A DNA stretch of 49,290 nucleotides from an uncultured bacterium (GTDB lineage: Bacteria > Hydrothermota > Hydrothermia > UBA1063 > CAJXJZ01): the NCBI GenBank assembly GCA_913055745.1, contig CAJXJZ010000010.1:1-49290 (forward strand), read 5' to 3'. The notes beneath the pieces were generated by a model that did no database searches, was not told the DNA's origin, and saw only the letters and a list, made by a program, of their open reading frames with translations. A program made the translations under genes and the position numbers. Below, one piece after another: positions 16,276 to 24,548 of this stretch (position 1 is its first letter; each line of letters opens with the position of its first letter).

Positions 16276-17397
16276 ATGCATAGATATATCGTAGCAGTGG
16301 CGCTTCTTGTTGCTGTGAGGCTTTATGCCCATAGTATAACAGTGGATGGAGATCCAACAGATTGGATAGGAGCAACAATATCTCAGAATGATACAGGTTA
16401 TGTTGATGGTGGTGAGTATGTATGGATTGATACAGTGGGTGATGATATTGGAGATGGGGGAGATGCCTTAAATGCTAATGATAACCCAGATGGCTATACA
16501 TATCCCACTGACAGCAGTTTTACAGGTGGTGAAGCTGATATAGTACAATTTAGACTGACAGCAGATGACCAGAATATGTACTTCCTTGTAAAACTTGATT
16601 CCTTTGCCTCTGTGTATACTCCTATGGTCGTTATAACCATTGATGTTGACCATGTCTCAGGAAGCGGTGAGGTATGGCTACCCCAGGATGCAGACCTTCA
16701 GGTAGATTCTTTGATCGCATGGGAATATGCCATCGTCCTGGGAGATGATAATATAAAGGTGTTTAATAGCTCATGGACAGATATAACAGATTCTGTTCAA
16801 GCGCAAGCAGTGTTTAATCCTAATGGCGGGTATATTGAGGCAGGGCTCAATACTTCCTTACTCAATTCTTCTGTAAATATCCTTGATACCACTATATATT
16901 TGACTTGTGCTGCAGGACTTAATGAATTCGGTCATTTTAAAGAGGTTGATTCCTTGGCTACTCAATGGCATGGTGGAGGTGGCATTGGCTCAAATGGAAG
17001 TACAGATTCCATATTCTGGGTGGAGCCAGATGTGTATGACCTCGCCTTTGTACCACACAACGAGCAGGTAAATGACCTGAATGCATACAATGATTCAACA
17101 TTAACACCTTCTTTCATAAGGGCTACTTCAGCAGCAGAGGTAAATATGAAGGATGTGTCAGGCATTAAAGAAGAGCATAAAAAGATTGCAAATAATCTAC
17201 CTGTCCTTTTTGCACACAAAGGTGTTATAAGATTTGATGGCAATATAGATAGAGTTGTTGTTTATGCTGAAAACGGTGCAAAAATTATAGAGCGCTCTGG
17301 CAATATAAACTCATTGGCCCTGCCACATGGTGCCTTTTTTGCTCTTGTTAAAAGCAAAAAAGGACAGAAACTTTACAGGATTATCAGTGCAAGATAA
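16276..17397 (+). CDS. secreted protein with glucodextranase-type C-terminal/DOMON-like carbohydrate-binding module and sorting-domain tail
   Basis: A 373-residue exported protein: signal peptide (MHRYIVAVALLVAVRLYAHS), then ITVDGDPTDWIGATI, and a module resembling the glucodextranase C-terminal domain (DTVGDDIGDGG, DGYTYPTDSSF, ADIVQFRLTADDQNMYFLVKL, VVITIDVDHVSGSG). Thermophile amylopullulanases carry similar modules. The last ~60 residues (VVVYAENGAKIIERSG ... RIISAR) resemble a Por-type sorting domain. AAAGGAGG precedes the chosen ATG; the frame is open 33 bases further upstream but that start would lie in the promoter. It shares one base with the MalF-like gene, so a role in starch- or glucan-like substrate capture is inferred. 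Confidence 0.75.
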   Translation: MHRYIVAVALLVAVRLYAHSITVDGDPTDWIGATISQNDTGYVDGGEYVWIDTVGDDIGDGGDALNANDNPDGYTYPTDSSFTGGEADIVQFRLTADDQNMYFLVKLDSFASVYTPMVVITIDVDHVSGSGEVWLPQDADLQVDSLIAWEYAIVLGDDNIKVFNSSWTDITDSVQAQAVFNPNGGYIEAGLNTSLLNSSVNILDTTIYLTCAAGLNEFGHFKEVDSLATQWHGGGGIGSNGSTDSIFWVEPDVYDLAFVPHNEQVNDLNAYNDSTLTPSFIRATSAAEVNMKDVSGIKEEHKKIANNLPVLFAHKGVIRFDGNIDRVVVYAENGAKIIERSGNINSLALPHGAFFALVKSKKGQKLYRIISAR

Positions 17398-18302
17398 TGA
17401 ATGACAATTTAAGAGAACAGATCTCGTCCTATATTTACATATCACCCTTCCTTATTATCTTTCTGGTTTTCATTGGTTTTCCTTTCCTTTATGCCTTCTA
17501 CCTATCATTTCATCAGGTTACCTCATTGCGTGATGTATTTGGTGGTCTTCAGTTTGTTGGTCTTAAAAATTACTGGCTGATTTTAAAAGACCCCAAATTT
17601 CATTGGGCACTTATTGCTACCCTGTATTATGCAGTTCTCATTATCCCATTAAACATTGCCTTTTCTCTTCTCCTTGCATCACTTATGAGGATTCCATTTA
17701 AATTGAATAGTGCTTTCAGAACAGGTTTTTTCCTGCCATTTGTTCTTGATGCCTTTGTTGTTGGTATCGTCTGGACATTTCTCCTATCGGGTAGGTTTGG
17801 GATAATAACCAACATATTAAGACCTTTTATAAGTGAAGGCATATACAGGCAGGGGTTTTTGGGTACCCCTGCCACGGTGATGCCTTCTGTTGCTACAGCA
17901 ATGGTGTTAAAGGGTGCTGGTTTTGGAATGGTTCTCTATTTGGCCGCAATGCAGAATATCCCAAAAGAGATATACGAGGCTGCTTCAATAGATGGAGCAT
18001 CGGGTTTTAAAAGATTTTTTTATGTTACACTCCCTTTGCTTAAACCTGTTACGACATTTTTGGTCATAACGGGTTTTATTGGCGCGATTTCCGCCTTTGC
18101 CGAGTTTTACGCAATGACAGGTGGTGGTCCAACAATTCGTGTATTTGGCGTGCCACAGGGTATGACAAAAGTAACAGGGCTTTATCTTTTTGACTTTATA
18201 CAAACATTAAAATTGGGCAAAGCCGCTGCTCTGGCATTTATACTATTGGTTATTACGCTTTCTATTTCATTATTCTATGCTAAACTACAGAAGGGAAAAT
18301 AA
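17397..18302 (+). CDS. sugar ABC transporter permease (MalF/UgpA family)
   Basis: A 301-residue inner-membrane permease with about six transmembrane helices. The EAA loop is clear: EAASIDGASGFKRFFYVTLP, which contacts the transport ATPase. NLREQISSYIYISPFLIIF at the N-terminus and YAMTGGGP near the end are typical of carbohydrate permeases. It pairs with the next gene as a heterodimeric channel. No periplasmic binding protein or ATPase is encoded nearby; these components must come from elsewhere, or the upstream surface protein acts in capture. Confidence 0.92.
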   Translation: MNDNLREQISSYIYISPFLIIFLVFIGFPFLYAFYLSFHQVTSLRDVFGGLQFVGLKNYWLILKDPKFHWALIATLYYAVLIIPLNIAFSLLLASLMRIPFKLNSAFRTGFFLPFVLDAFVVGIVWTFLLSGRFGIITNILRPFISEGIYRQGFLGTPATVMPSVATAMVLKGAGFGMVLYLAAMQNIPKEIYEAASIDGASGFKRFFYVTLPLLKPVTTFLVITGFIGAISAFAEFYAMTGGGPTIRVFGVPQGMTKVTGLYLFDFIQTLKLGKAAALAFILLVITLSISLFYAKLQKGK

Positions 18303-18305
18303 TAT

Positions 18306-19106
18306 ATGAAGAAGACTATAGTAATACTTGTATCATCGGCATTGCTCATAGTGGTGCTATTTCCCTTTGTTTGGATGCTTTATACGGCCTTTAAACCTCC
18401 TGGAACAGGGCTTATATTCTCTTTAAAAACAGGATTCACTCTTGAAAATTTCCGAAAGGTCCTTTTTGAGTATAATTTTTTAAAATACTTTAAGAATAGT
18501 TTTATTGTTGCATTTTTTGCTGCCACATTTTCTACTCTTTTTGCTGCCATGGCTGCCTATGCCTTTGCAAAGAAGAGATTTTTTCTGAAAGATGCGCTCT
18601 TTTGGACATTTATTGCATCAATGATGGTTCCAGGGCTTTTATATGTTATACCCCAGTTCCTTGTTGTTTACAGGTTTGGATGGATGAATACCTATCAAGG
18701 GATGATAGTTCCTCATCTTGCGAATGTTTTCGGGCTTTTCGTTCTTACGCAGTTTGCAAGAGAAGTCCCTGATGCCCTTTTAGAGGCTGCACGAATAGAT
18801 GGTGCATCAGATTTAAAGATATTTACATCCATAATGTTACCCCTTATGCTTCCTATTGTGGCTACGGTGTACCTTCTAAACTTCCAATTTCATTGGTCAA
18901 ATTTCCTCTGGCAATTGATTGTAGCGCAAACAGACAAAATGTATACAGTACCTGTCGGATTGGCTATGTTTAAAAATTCACATCAAGAGGCTTATACTCT
19001 TGAGATGGCAGCATCTTCTCTTTCTATCGTGCCTATAGGTATTTTGTTTATATTTGCCCAAAGATACTTTATTGAAGGTATTACTCAAGGAGCAGTTAAA
19101 GGATAA
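18306..19106 (+). CDS. sugar ABC transporter permease (MalG/UgpE family)
   Basis: A 266-residue partner permease, six transmembrane helices, EAA loop EAARIDGASDLKIFTSIMLP, and an N-terminal VVLFPFVWMLYTAFKPPG typical of MalG-type subunits. It starts three bases after the MalF-like stop. The pair probably imports an oligosaccharide; its identity cannot be read from the permeases alone. Confidence 0.92.
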   Translation: MKKTIVILVSSALLIVVLFPFVWMLYTAFKPPGTGLIFSLKTGFTLENFRKVLFEYNFLKYFKNSFIVAFFAATFSTLFAAMAAYAFAKKRFFLKDALFWTFIASMMVPGLLYVIPQFLVVYRFGWMNTYQGMIVPHLANVFGLFVLTQFAREVPDALLEAARIDGASDLKIFTSIMLPLMLPIVATVYLLNFQFHWSNFLWQLIVAQTDKMYTVPVGLAMFKNSHQEAYTLEMAASSLSIVPIGILFIFAQRYFIEGITQGAVKG

Positions 19107-19119
19107 AAGGAGGTTTTAA

Positions 19120-19575
19120 ATGATAGAAGAATTGTTAAAAAAAGATAGAATAATCTATGATATGAAGTCCAAAACCAAACAAGAGGCATTGGAGGAACTC
19201 ATAGAGCCATTGAAACTCTCAGAAGAGAGGAGAAAGGTGGTCCTTGAGGCACTGAGGAAGAGAGAGGCCATTGGTTCTACAGGAATAGGCCATGGGATTG
19301 CTATTCCTCATACAAGAAGTGTTGTCCTTGATAATGTAGGATTGGTAGTTGGAAGGTCTAAGGAGGGGGTTGATTTTGATTCCCTTGATGGCAAGCCAGT
19401 CCACCTATTTTTCCTTCTTGTTGCTCCTCCCAATGACCCTGGTACCAGATACCTGATTACCCTTGGTGAGGTTGCAAGGATGGCAAAAAAACTTATTGAA
19501 AAAGATGAATATCTCAAGATAGATGATGAGGAGAAGTTGTACAAACTACTTAAAGAGGCAGCTGGAGAGATATAA
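19120..19575 (+). CDS. PTS EIIA type-2 (fructose/PtsN-like) domain protein
   Basis: A 151-residue single-domain protein of the EIIA-2/PtsN family. The phosphorylatable histidine is H64 in GHGIAIPHTRS. No EIIB or EIIC domains are attached or nearby, so a regulatory role like that of PtsN is more likely than sugar transport. AAAGGAGG precedes the ATG. It is 13 bases after the permease gene and overlaps the next gene by one base. Confidence 0.88.
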   Translation: MIEELLKKDRIIYDMKSKTKQEALEELIEPLKLSEERRKVVLEALRKREAIGSTGIGHGIAIPHTRSVVLDNVGLVVGRSKEGVDFDSLDGKPVHLFFLLVAPPNDPGTRYLITLGEVARMAKKLIEKDEYLKIDDEEKLYKLLKEAAGEI

Positions 19576-19916
19576 TGAATAAAGTAATAGAAAAACTCAT
19601 TGCTCTGAATGATATAGATGCCATGCTGAAGGATGCAGAATCTGAAGAGTATAAACGTCTTGGGTTTCAAACTAAAGAGCAATGTATTGAGAATCTCAAG
19701 AAAATGCGTGATGAGATAGCGGCATCCATTCCAAAGTCTATTTTAAGGAGATATGAAAAACTTAAAAAGAAGTATGGAAGAGGCATTGCTCCGGTTGTAA
19801 ATAATATATGCACAAATTGCTTTATGCAAATGCCCACTGAGGTTGCTTCAAAAACCGATAAAAATGAGAAAGTAGAGACCTGTGAGAACTGCGGAATCAT
19901 AATTTACTGGACTTAA
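19575..19916 (+). CDS. C4-type zinc-ribbon protein with N-terminal helical region
   Basis: A 113-residue protein: about 75 residues of charged helix (LKKMRDEIAASIPKSILRRYEKLKKKYG), then a C4 zinc ribbon with CTNC and CENC pairs about 28 residues apart. This matches the C-terminal part of the zf-RING_7/CT398-like family, usually ~240 residues with a long coiled coil; this is a short version. The TAATG junction couples it to the PTS gene. Function unknown, nucleic-acid or protein binding likely. Confidence 0.75.
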   Translation: MNKVIEKLIALNDIDAMLKDAESEEYKRLGFQTKEQCIENLKKMRDEIAASIPKSILRRYEKLKKKYGRGIAPVVNNICTNCFMQMPTEVASKTDKNEKVETCENCGIIIYWT

Positions 19917-19948
19917 AAATACATAATTTAAAGAAAAGGGGACAATAA

Positions 19949-21139
19949 ATGGGATGGAAGATAGGGGAAGTATTGCCTGCCATTAAGCAAAATGTGGTTG
20001 ATTTAATAAGTGAAGATGAACTTATTGATAAACTTAGGCGGAAAGATGAAATAGTAGTCAAGTATGGTGCAGATCCCTCGCGCCCTGATCTGCATCTCGG
20101 CCATTATGTTTGTTTAAAGAAACTTAGGGACCTTCAGGATATTGGATTTAAGATTATTTTTATAGTTGGTGATTTCACAGCAATGATTGGTGATCCAACA
20201 GGCAGGTCAAAAACAAGGCCAAGACTTACAGAGGAAGAAATTAAGGAAAACGCCAAGACCTATTTCCAGCAGGTTTTCAAGGTTCTTGATGGAGAAAAGA
20301 CTATTGTTAGATACAATTCAGAATGGCTCTCTAAACTTACAGCAAAGGATATTATTGAGATTGCCTCTACCTACACAGTTGCCCGGATGTTAGAGAGGGA
20401 TGATTTCGCAAAAAGATACAGAGATAACATCCCCATATCTATTCATGAGTTTTTATATCCTCTTTTTCAGGGATATGACTCTTATGCCACAGGTGCTGAT
20501 ATTGAGGTGGGTGGAACTGATCAAGTATTTAATTTCCTCGTTGCGAGGGACATACAGAAACACTTTGGACAGGAATCTCAGGTGATACTCACTGTGCCAT
20601 TATTAGAAGGGACTGATGGTAGGCTCAAAATGTCCAAGTCCTACGATAATTACATTGGCCTTACAGAAGATCCAGAGAATATTTATGGAAAGGTAATGTC
20701 TATTCCTGACACGCTTATAAAAAAATATTATAAACTCGTTCTTTATTATACAGAGGATGAACTTTTAAAGGTTGAAGAATATATCAAGAAAGACCCAAGA
20801 GGTGCTAAGGCAAAACTCGCCTATGAGATCGTAAAATTGCTTTATTCTGATAAAGAGGCAAAAGAAGCAGAGGAGCATTTTAATAGGGTATTTCGTGAGA
20901 AAAAGATACCGGAAAACATACCAGAATTTTCCATACCAGCTGAAGGTAAGAATATAATAGAGATAATCTTTGAGTCAGGGCTTGTAAACTCAAAGAGTGA
21001 AGCAAGGAGGCTTATTACACAAAAGGCTGTGAGGGTTAATGGTGAGGTTGTAACCAATATAGAGGCGGTATTAAAACCAGATAATGAAAAGATAATAAAG
21101 GTTGGTAAAAGGAAGTTTTTAAAAATAGTGCATAAGTGA
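19949..21139 (+). CDS. tyrS: tyrosine--tRNA ligase (TyrZ-type)
   Basis: A 396-residue class I synthetase charging tRNA-Tyr. The HIGH motif is HLGH (49-52) and the KMSKS motif is an exact KMSKS (227-231), as in the TyrZ-like subgroup (TyrS proper usually has KFGKS/T). The tyrosine pocket contains PLFQGYDSYATGADIEVGGTDQ, and an S4 RNA-binding domain ends the protein (SEARRLITQKAVRVNGEVV). The last four bases overlap the ribD GTG. Confidence 0.96.
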   Translation: MGWKIGEVLPAIKQNVVDLISEDELIDKLRRKDEIVVKYGADPSRPDLHLGHYVCLKKLRDLQDIGFKIIFIVGDFTAMIGDPTGRSKTRPRLTEEEIKENAKTYFQQVFKVLDGEKTIVRYNSEWLSKLTAKDIIEIASTYTVARMLERDDFAKRYRDNIPISIHEFLYPLFQGYDSYATGADIEVGGTDQVFNFLVARDIQKHFGQESQVILTVPLLEGTDGRLKMSKSYDNYIGLTEDPENIYGKVMSIPDTLIKKYYKLVLYYTEDELLKVEEYIKKDPRGAKAKLAYEIVKLLYSDKEAKEAEEHFNRVFREKKIPENIPEFSIPAEGKNIIEIIFESGLVNSKSEARRLITQKAVRVNGEVVTNIEAVLKPDNEKIIKVGKRKFLKIVHK

Positions 21140-22212
21140 GAATGAAGACTGATAAAGATTACATGGCTTATGCCTTAAAACTTGCAGAACTTGGTTATGG
21201 GTTTACATGGCCCAATCCAGCAGTAGGTGCTGTAATTGTAAAAGATGGGCGGATAGTTGGAGTAGGGTATCATAGAAAGAAGGGAGAGGCACATGCCGAG
21301 GTTATGGCTATAAAGGATGCAAGAGGCCTTACAAATGGTGCTACTATGTATGTCAATTTAGAGCCACATTCCTTTTATGGACTTGTTCCTCCATGCACTG
21401 ATGCCATTATTAAAGCAGGTATAAAAAAAGTAGTTATAGGTATGCTTGACCCCAATCCGAAGGTAATGGGCAATGGAGTGAGGATCTTAAGGGAACACGG
21501 TGTTGAAGTGGTAGTAGGTGTCCTTGAGGAAGAAGCGAAGTTTTTAAATAGGTTCTTCTATAAGTTTCATAAAAAGAAGAGGCCCTATGTTATGTTAAAG
21601 TTTGCTGTGAGTATGGATGGATTTATCGCCGATCGAAATGGAAATTCCAAATGGATAAGTAATGAAAAATCACGCAGATATGTCCATAAGATGCGAGGTG
21701 AGGTGGATGCAGTGATGGTGGGGAGGAATACCCTTGTAAAAGATAATGCACGATTGACACCACGAGATGTCTTTTATGCTAAAATGCCTGTGAGGATAGT
21801 AGTGGGTAGAAATTTTAAAAAAGATGTGTTCCAACTGGATTTTTTTAAAGAAAAGGGCGAAAAGTGGATTTTAACCACGCAGGATGCCATTATACCCAGA
21901 CCACCAGATAATGTAAATATCATAAGATGTGGTAAAGAAAGAGTGGATTTTAATTGCTTGTTGAATTACATGAAGGAACGAGAGATGCTTTCTTTATTGG
22001 TAGAAGGAGGTTCTATGCTTGCAAGTTCCATGATGGAACAGGGCCTAATAGACGAGATTATTCTGTTCAAGGCTCCGAAGATTTTTGGTAATGGACTTGG
22101 GATGTTTAATCTTCAAATTGATAAGCATTTAATTGATTTTTATCTATATGATGTAAAGAGAATTGATAATGATATGATGCTTCGGTATATAAAGAATGGA
22201 ACACTTGATTAA
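21136..22212 (+). CDS. ribD: RibD-like bifunctional pyrimidine deaminase/reductase with an altered deaminase zinc motif
   Basis: A 358-residue protein with the full RibD order: deaminase (WPNPAVGAVIVKDGRIVG, HAEV with H53 and E55) and reductase (RPYVMLKFAVSMDGFIAD, GEVDAVMVGRNTLVKDNARLTPRD, LLVEGGSMLASS). These are two successive riboflavin pathway steps. The usual zinc/substrate motif EPCSHxGRTPPC reads EPHSFYGLVPPC: the first zinc cysteine is His78, the next His is Phe, and Arg-Thr are Leu-Val; C87 is kept. Deaminase activity is therefore uncertain. No other rib genes are near. GTG at 21136 overlaps tyrS; ATG at 21142 is an alternative. Confidence 0.85.
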   Translation: MRMKTDKDYMAYALKLAELGYGFTWPNPAVGAVIVKDGRIVGVGYHRKKGEAHAEVMAIKDARGLTNGATMYVNLEPHSFYGLVPPCTDAIIKAGIKKVVIGMLDPNPKVMGNGVRILREHGVEVVVGVLEEEAKFLNRFFYKFHKKKRPYVMLKFAVSMDGFIADRNGNSKWISNEKSRRYVHKMRGEVDAVMVGRNTLVKDNARLTPRDVFYAKMPVRIVVGRNFKKDVFQLDFFKEKGEKWILTTQDAIIPRPPDNVNIIRCGKERVDFNCLLNYMKEREMLSLLVEGGSMLASSMMEQGLIDEIILFKAPKIFGNGLGMFNLQIDKHLIDFYLYDVKRIDNDMMLRYIKNGTLD

Positions 22213-22738
22213 AAGTATACAGTCTATTGGACTTCCTGCGGAGGTCCAAATCCCTATAATTGCAGCACTTCCTATTCTTGAACTTAGAGGTGCTATTCCT
22301 TATGGAGTTTTAGTACTTAAGATGAGTCCAATTAAAACACTTATACTTTCCCTTGTCGGTAATCTCATTGTCATAATACCATTGCTTTTTATAATTGATA
22401 GGCTGCGGGATAAGATTGAGAAGATTGAGATAGGCAAAAAGATGTTAGAAAGGGCCAAAAGTAAAGGAAGGCTCGTAGAGAAATTTGAACTTTTGGGACT
22501 GTTCCTATTTGTTGCCATACCGCTCCCTGGGACGGGGGCATGGACAGGTGCCTTGTTGGCAATAATCTTTGGCATAAGGAAGCATCTTGCCATACCAGCC
22601 ATTTCATTTGGTGTTATCATAGCGGGCCTTATAGTAACTTTTATTGTTTCTCTTGGCACTGTAAAGGGCATACTGCTTGGGGTATTATTCCTTGTAGGAG
22701 TTTCAAAGATGCTTGATTATATGATGGAGAAAAAATGA
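22196..22738 (+). CDS. small multidrug-export family membrane protein (COG2426-type)
   Basis: A 180-residue hydrophobic protein with about four to five membrane helices and the family marks ALPILELRGAIPYGV near the N-terminus, a charged cytoplasmic stretch (KIEIGKKMLERAKSKGRLVEKF) and IPLPGTGAWTGALLA. The export function attributed to this family is poorly documented, so the transported substrate is unknown. It overlaps ribD by 17 bases and the HDAC-like gene by four. Confidence 0.8.
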   Translation: MEHLIKSIQSIGLPAEVQIPIIAALPILELRGAIPYGVLVLKMSPIKTLILSLVGNLIVIIPLLFIIDRLRDKIEKIEIGKKMLERAKSKGRLVEKFELLGLFLFVAIPLPGTGAWTGALLAIIFGIRKHLAIPAISFGVIIAGLIVTFIVSLGTVKGILLGVLFLVGVSKMLDYMMEKK

Positions 22739-23745
22739 GGGTATTTTATCCTGCATTCGAATCGTCGTACATACCCCCCTTCAGGATACAGGGGAAACTT
22801 TTAAATACATTTTTAGAAACGCCAAAAAGGCTTAAAGAGGTTCTAATATATATGGAGAAGTATCCCAATAAGTTTGATATCATAAAAGTGGCATCAATGG
22901 GTATAGACAATATTGGTAAGGTTCACTCTCCCAAGTTAATTTCTTTTTATTCTCAAATACAGAGGGTATTGAGTAAAAAAGAATATATTGAGCCTATAAC
23001 ATTCCCTATCCGAAAAGGCCAAAGGCCACAAAATATCAAATTTCAGGCAGGATACTATTGTTTTGATTCAAGAACTGTTATTAAAAGGGATACATTAAAG
23101 GCAGCACTAAATGCGGGTGCAGCAACGATGAAGGCAGCCCTGGAACTAATAAAAAGTAAGGATTTATATACCCTTGCCCTTGTTCGCCCGCCAGGTCATC
23201 ACGCAGGCAGAGATTTCTATGGAGGGTTTTCGTTTGTTAATAATGCTGCAATTGGTGCTGCTGTTTTAGAAAAACTTGGAAGGGTAGGGATACTTGACCT
23301 TGACTATTTTCATGGTAATGGAACACAAAATATTTTTTACCAGAGTTCTCGTGTCTTTACTGTTTCTATTCATCGCACACCCGAGGTGGAATTCCCTTAT
23401 CTTTGGGGATATGCAAGTGAAAAGGGGAGGGGGAGTGGAGAAGGATGGAATCTCAACATCCCACTTGAGGGCAAAGTAAGCGGTTCAACATACTTGAAGT
23501 TGGTAGAGAAGGTGTTATCTCTTTTTAAGAAGCGTCAGGTCAAAGCCCTGGTTGTTTCTCTTGGTACGAATATACACAAGGATGACCTTTTGGGTGATTT
23601 CTATCTTGATACAGATGATTTTAAAAAGATTGGTAATTTAATAGGCAATATGGGCTTAAAGGTCCTCACTGTGCTTGAGGGTGGTTATCAGCCTAAGGTA
23701 CTTAAAGAATCATTACTTGCATATCTGGAGGGACTTTATGCATAA
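22735..23745 (+). CDS. HDAC/acetoin-utilization family protein with degenerate zinc site
   Basis: A 336-residue arginase/deacetylase-fold protein. The tandem active-site histidines are kept (RPPGHHAG, H155-H156), as are LDLDYFHGNGTQ and the C-terminal LEGGY. Of the three zinc ligands, D190 is present, but the His of DxH is F192 and the Asp of the GxDxH-type motif is N279 (SLGTNIHKDD). Family enzymes deacetylate lysines or polyamines with this zinc, so catalysis by the normal route is doubtful. The codons read cleanly with no frameshift. The ATGA overlap couples it to the upstream membrane protein. Confidence 0.82.
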   Translation: MRVFYPAFESSYIPPFRIQGKLLNTFLETPKRLKEVLIYMEKYPNKFDIIKVASMGIDNIGKVHSPKLISFYSQIQRVLSKKEYIEPITFPIRKGQRPQNIKFQAGYYCFDSRTVIKRDTLKAALNAGAATMKAALELIKSKDLYTLALVRPPGHHAGRDFYGGFSFVNNAAIGAAVLEKLGRVGILDLDYFHGNGTQNIFYQSSRVFTVSIHRTPEVEFPYLWGYASEKGRGSGEGWNLNIPLEGKVSGSTYLKLVEKVLSLFKKRQVKALVVSLGTNIHKDDLLGDFYLDTDDFKKIGNLIGNMGLKVLTVLEGGYQPKVLKESLLAYLEGLYA

Positions 23746-24001
23746 AATTATTAAAATAGGTATCACTTATATACGTTTTTCTGCCTTTCTTGTTCTTTTT
23801 GTGCTTTTCCTTTATATACTTGTTGCTTTGGCAAACATGATTGGTGCCACTTTCTATTCTTTTTGGGGTATAATCTCCTATATATTGTTACAGATTATTC
23901 TGCCCATATATGCAGGTCTTTTGCTCTTCTTTATTTTGTACATCCTTGCTGAGTCGTTTGGAAAAATTTTTATAAAGAAAGATAAAGAAGAAAATGCATA
24001 A
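23738..24001 (+). CDS. small two-helix membrane protein, unknown function
   Basis: An 87-residue protein with hydrophobic segments at about residues 10-35 and 40-70 and a charged tail (KIFIKKDKEENA). It was started at 23738 because GGAGGG sits just upstream; a longer frame within the HDAC gene is less likely. It overlaps the HDAC gene by 8 bases and the convergent kinase-like gene by 32. I do not recognise the family. Confidence 0.6.
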   Translation: MHKIIKIGITYIRFSAFLVLFVLFLYILVALANMIGATFYSFWGIISYILLQIILPIYAGLLLFFILYILAESFGKIFIKKDKEENA

Positions 24002-24548
24002 CAAGTGCGCCAGATAAAGGAGCCCATACATTGTCATCGGGATAAAAGTCTGCAAACTCCATCACGCCTATAGTAAGTCCGGATAGAATCTTGATATAAA
24101 GTGGTATAGGATGGTATGAAATAATAGAAATGATGATGGCAAGGGTGGTAAATGTTATAAAGTGGGCAAGGTCTTTTCCAGAAGGAGGTTCTCTTAAAAG
24201 TCCTGCAATTATAGGAGTAATCCCATCAACAAGTACAGAAACAAATACAACAAATTCAAAAGTAGTTTTATCCCATAATATCGCTACAGTGGTTATGCTT
24301 AAGAGCATGTATGTGGCACCAGATAAGCCGTTTTTCTCTTTATCTTTTAGCATTGTACCTAAAAGTTTCAAAAAGAAGTCGTTAAATGTTGGTGTCTTCC
24401 TTCTTAAAAACTCTACGAGTAGTGCTATAAAGGTAAGAATTAGTAATACGAGTTTTGTGTTAAAATATCCTATTAATGGAGGCAAAAAGACAGTGATAAG
24501 AAGGCTTAAATGTAATAGCTTTCTAAGATAAAATTTCCCTTTATTCAA
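23970..24548 (-). CDS. dolichol/polyprenol/diacylglycerol kinase-like membrane protein
   Basis: A 192-residue membrane protein resembling the SEC59/VTE5/DGK1 CTP-dependent lipid kinase family and bacterial homologues: KLLHLSLLIT at the N-terminus, then LRRKTP, KNGLSGATYMLLS and a C-terminal MEFADFYPDDNVWAPL block. About six transmembrane helices. Members phosphorylate polyprenols, phytol or diacylglycerol; the substrate here is unknown. The start is a TTG at 24548 inside the PorV-like stop region, implying coupling. Confidence 0.75.
   Translation of the reverse strand: MNKGKFYLRKLLHLSLLITVFLPPLIGYFNTKLVLLILTFIALLVEFLRRKTPTFNDFFLKLLGTMLKDKEKNGLSGATYMLLSITTVAILWDKTTFEFVVFVSVLVDGITPIIAGLLREPPSGKDLAHFITFTTLAIIISIISYHPIPLYIKILSGLTIGVMEFADFYPDDNVWAPLSGALVMHFLLYLSL

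Noticed and set aside
22300-22671. 123-codon minus-strand frame inside the membrane-protein gene
   Set aside because: It is the complement of a recognisable family gene, has no family motifs and no ribosome binding site.
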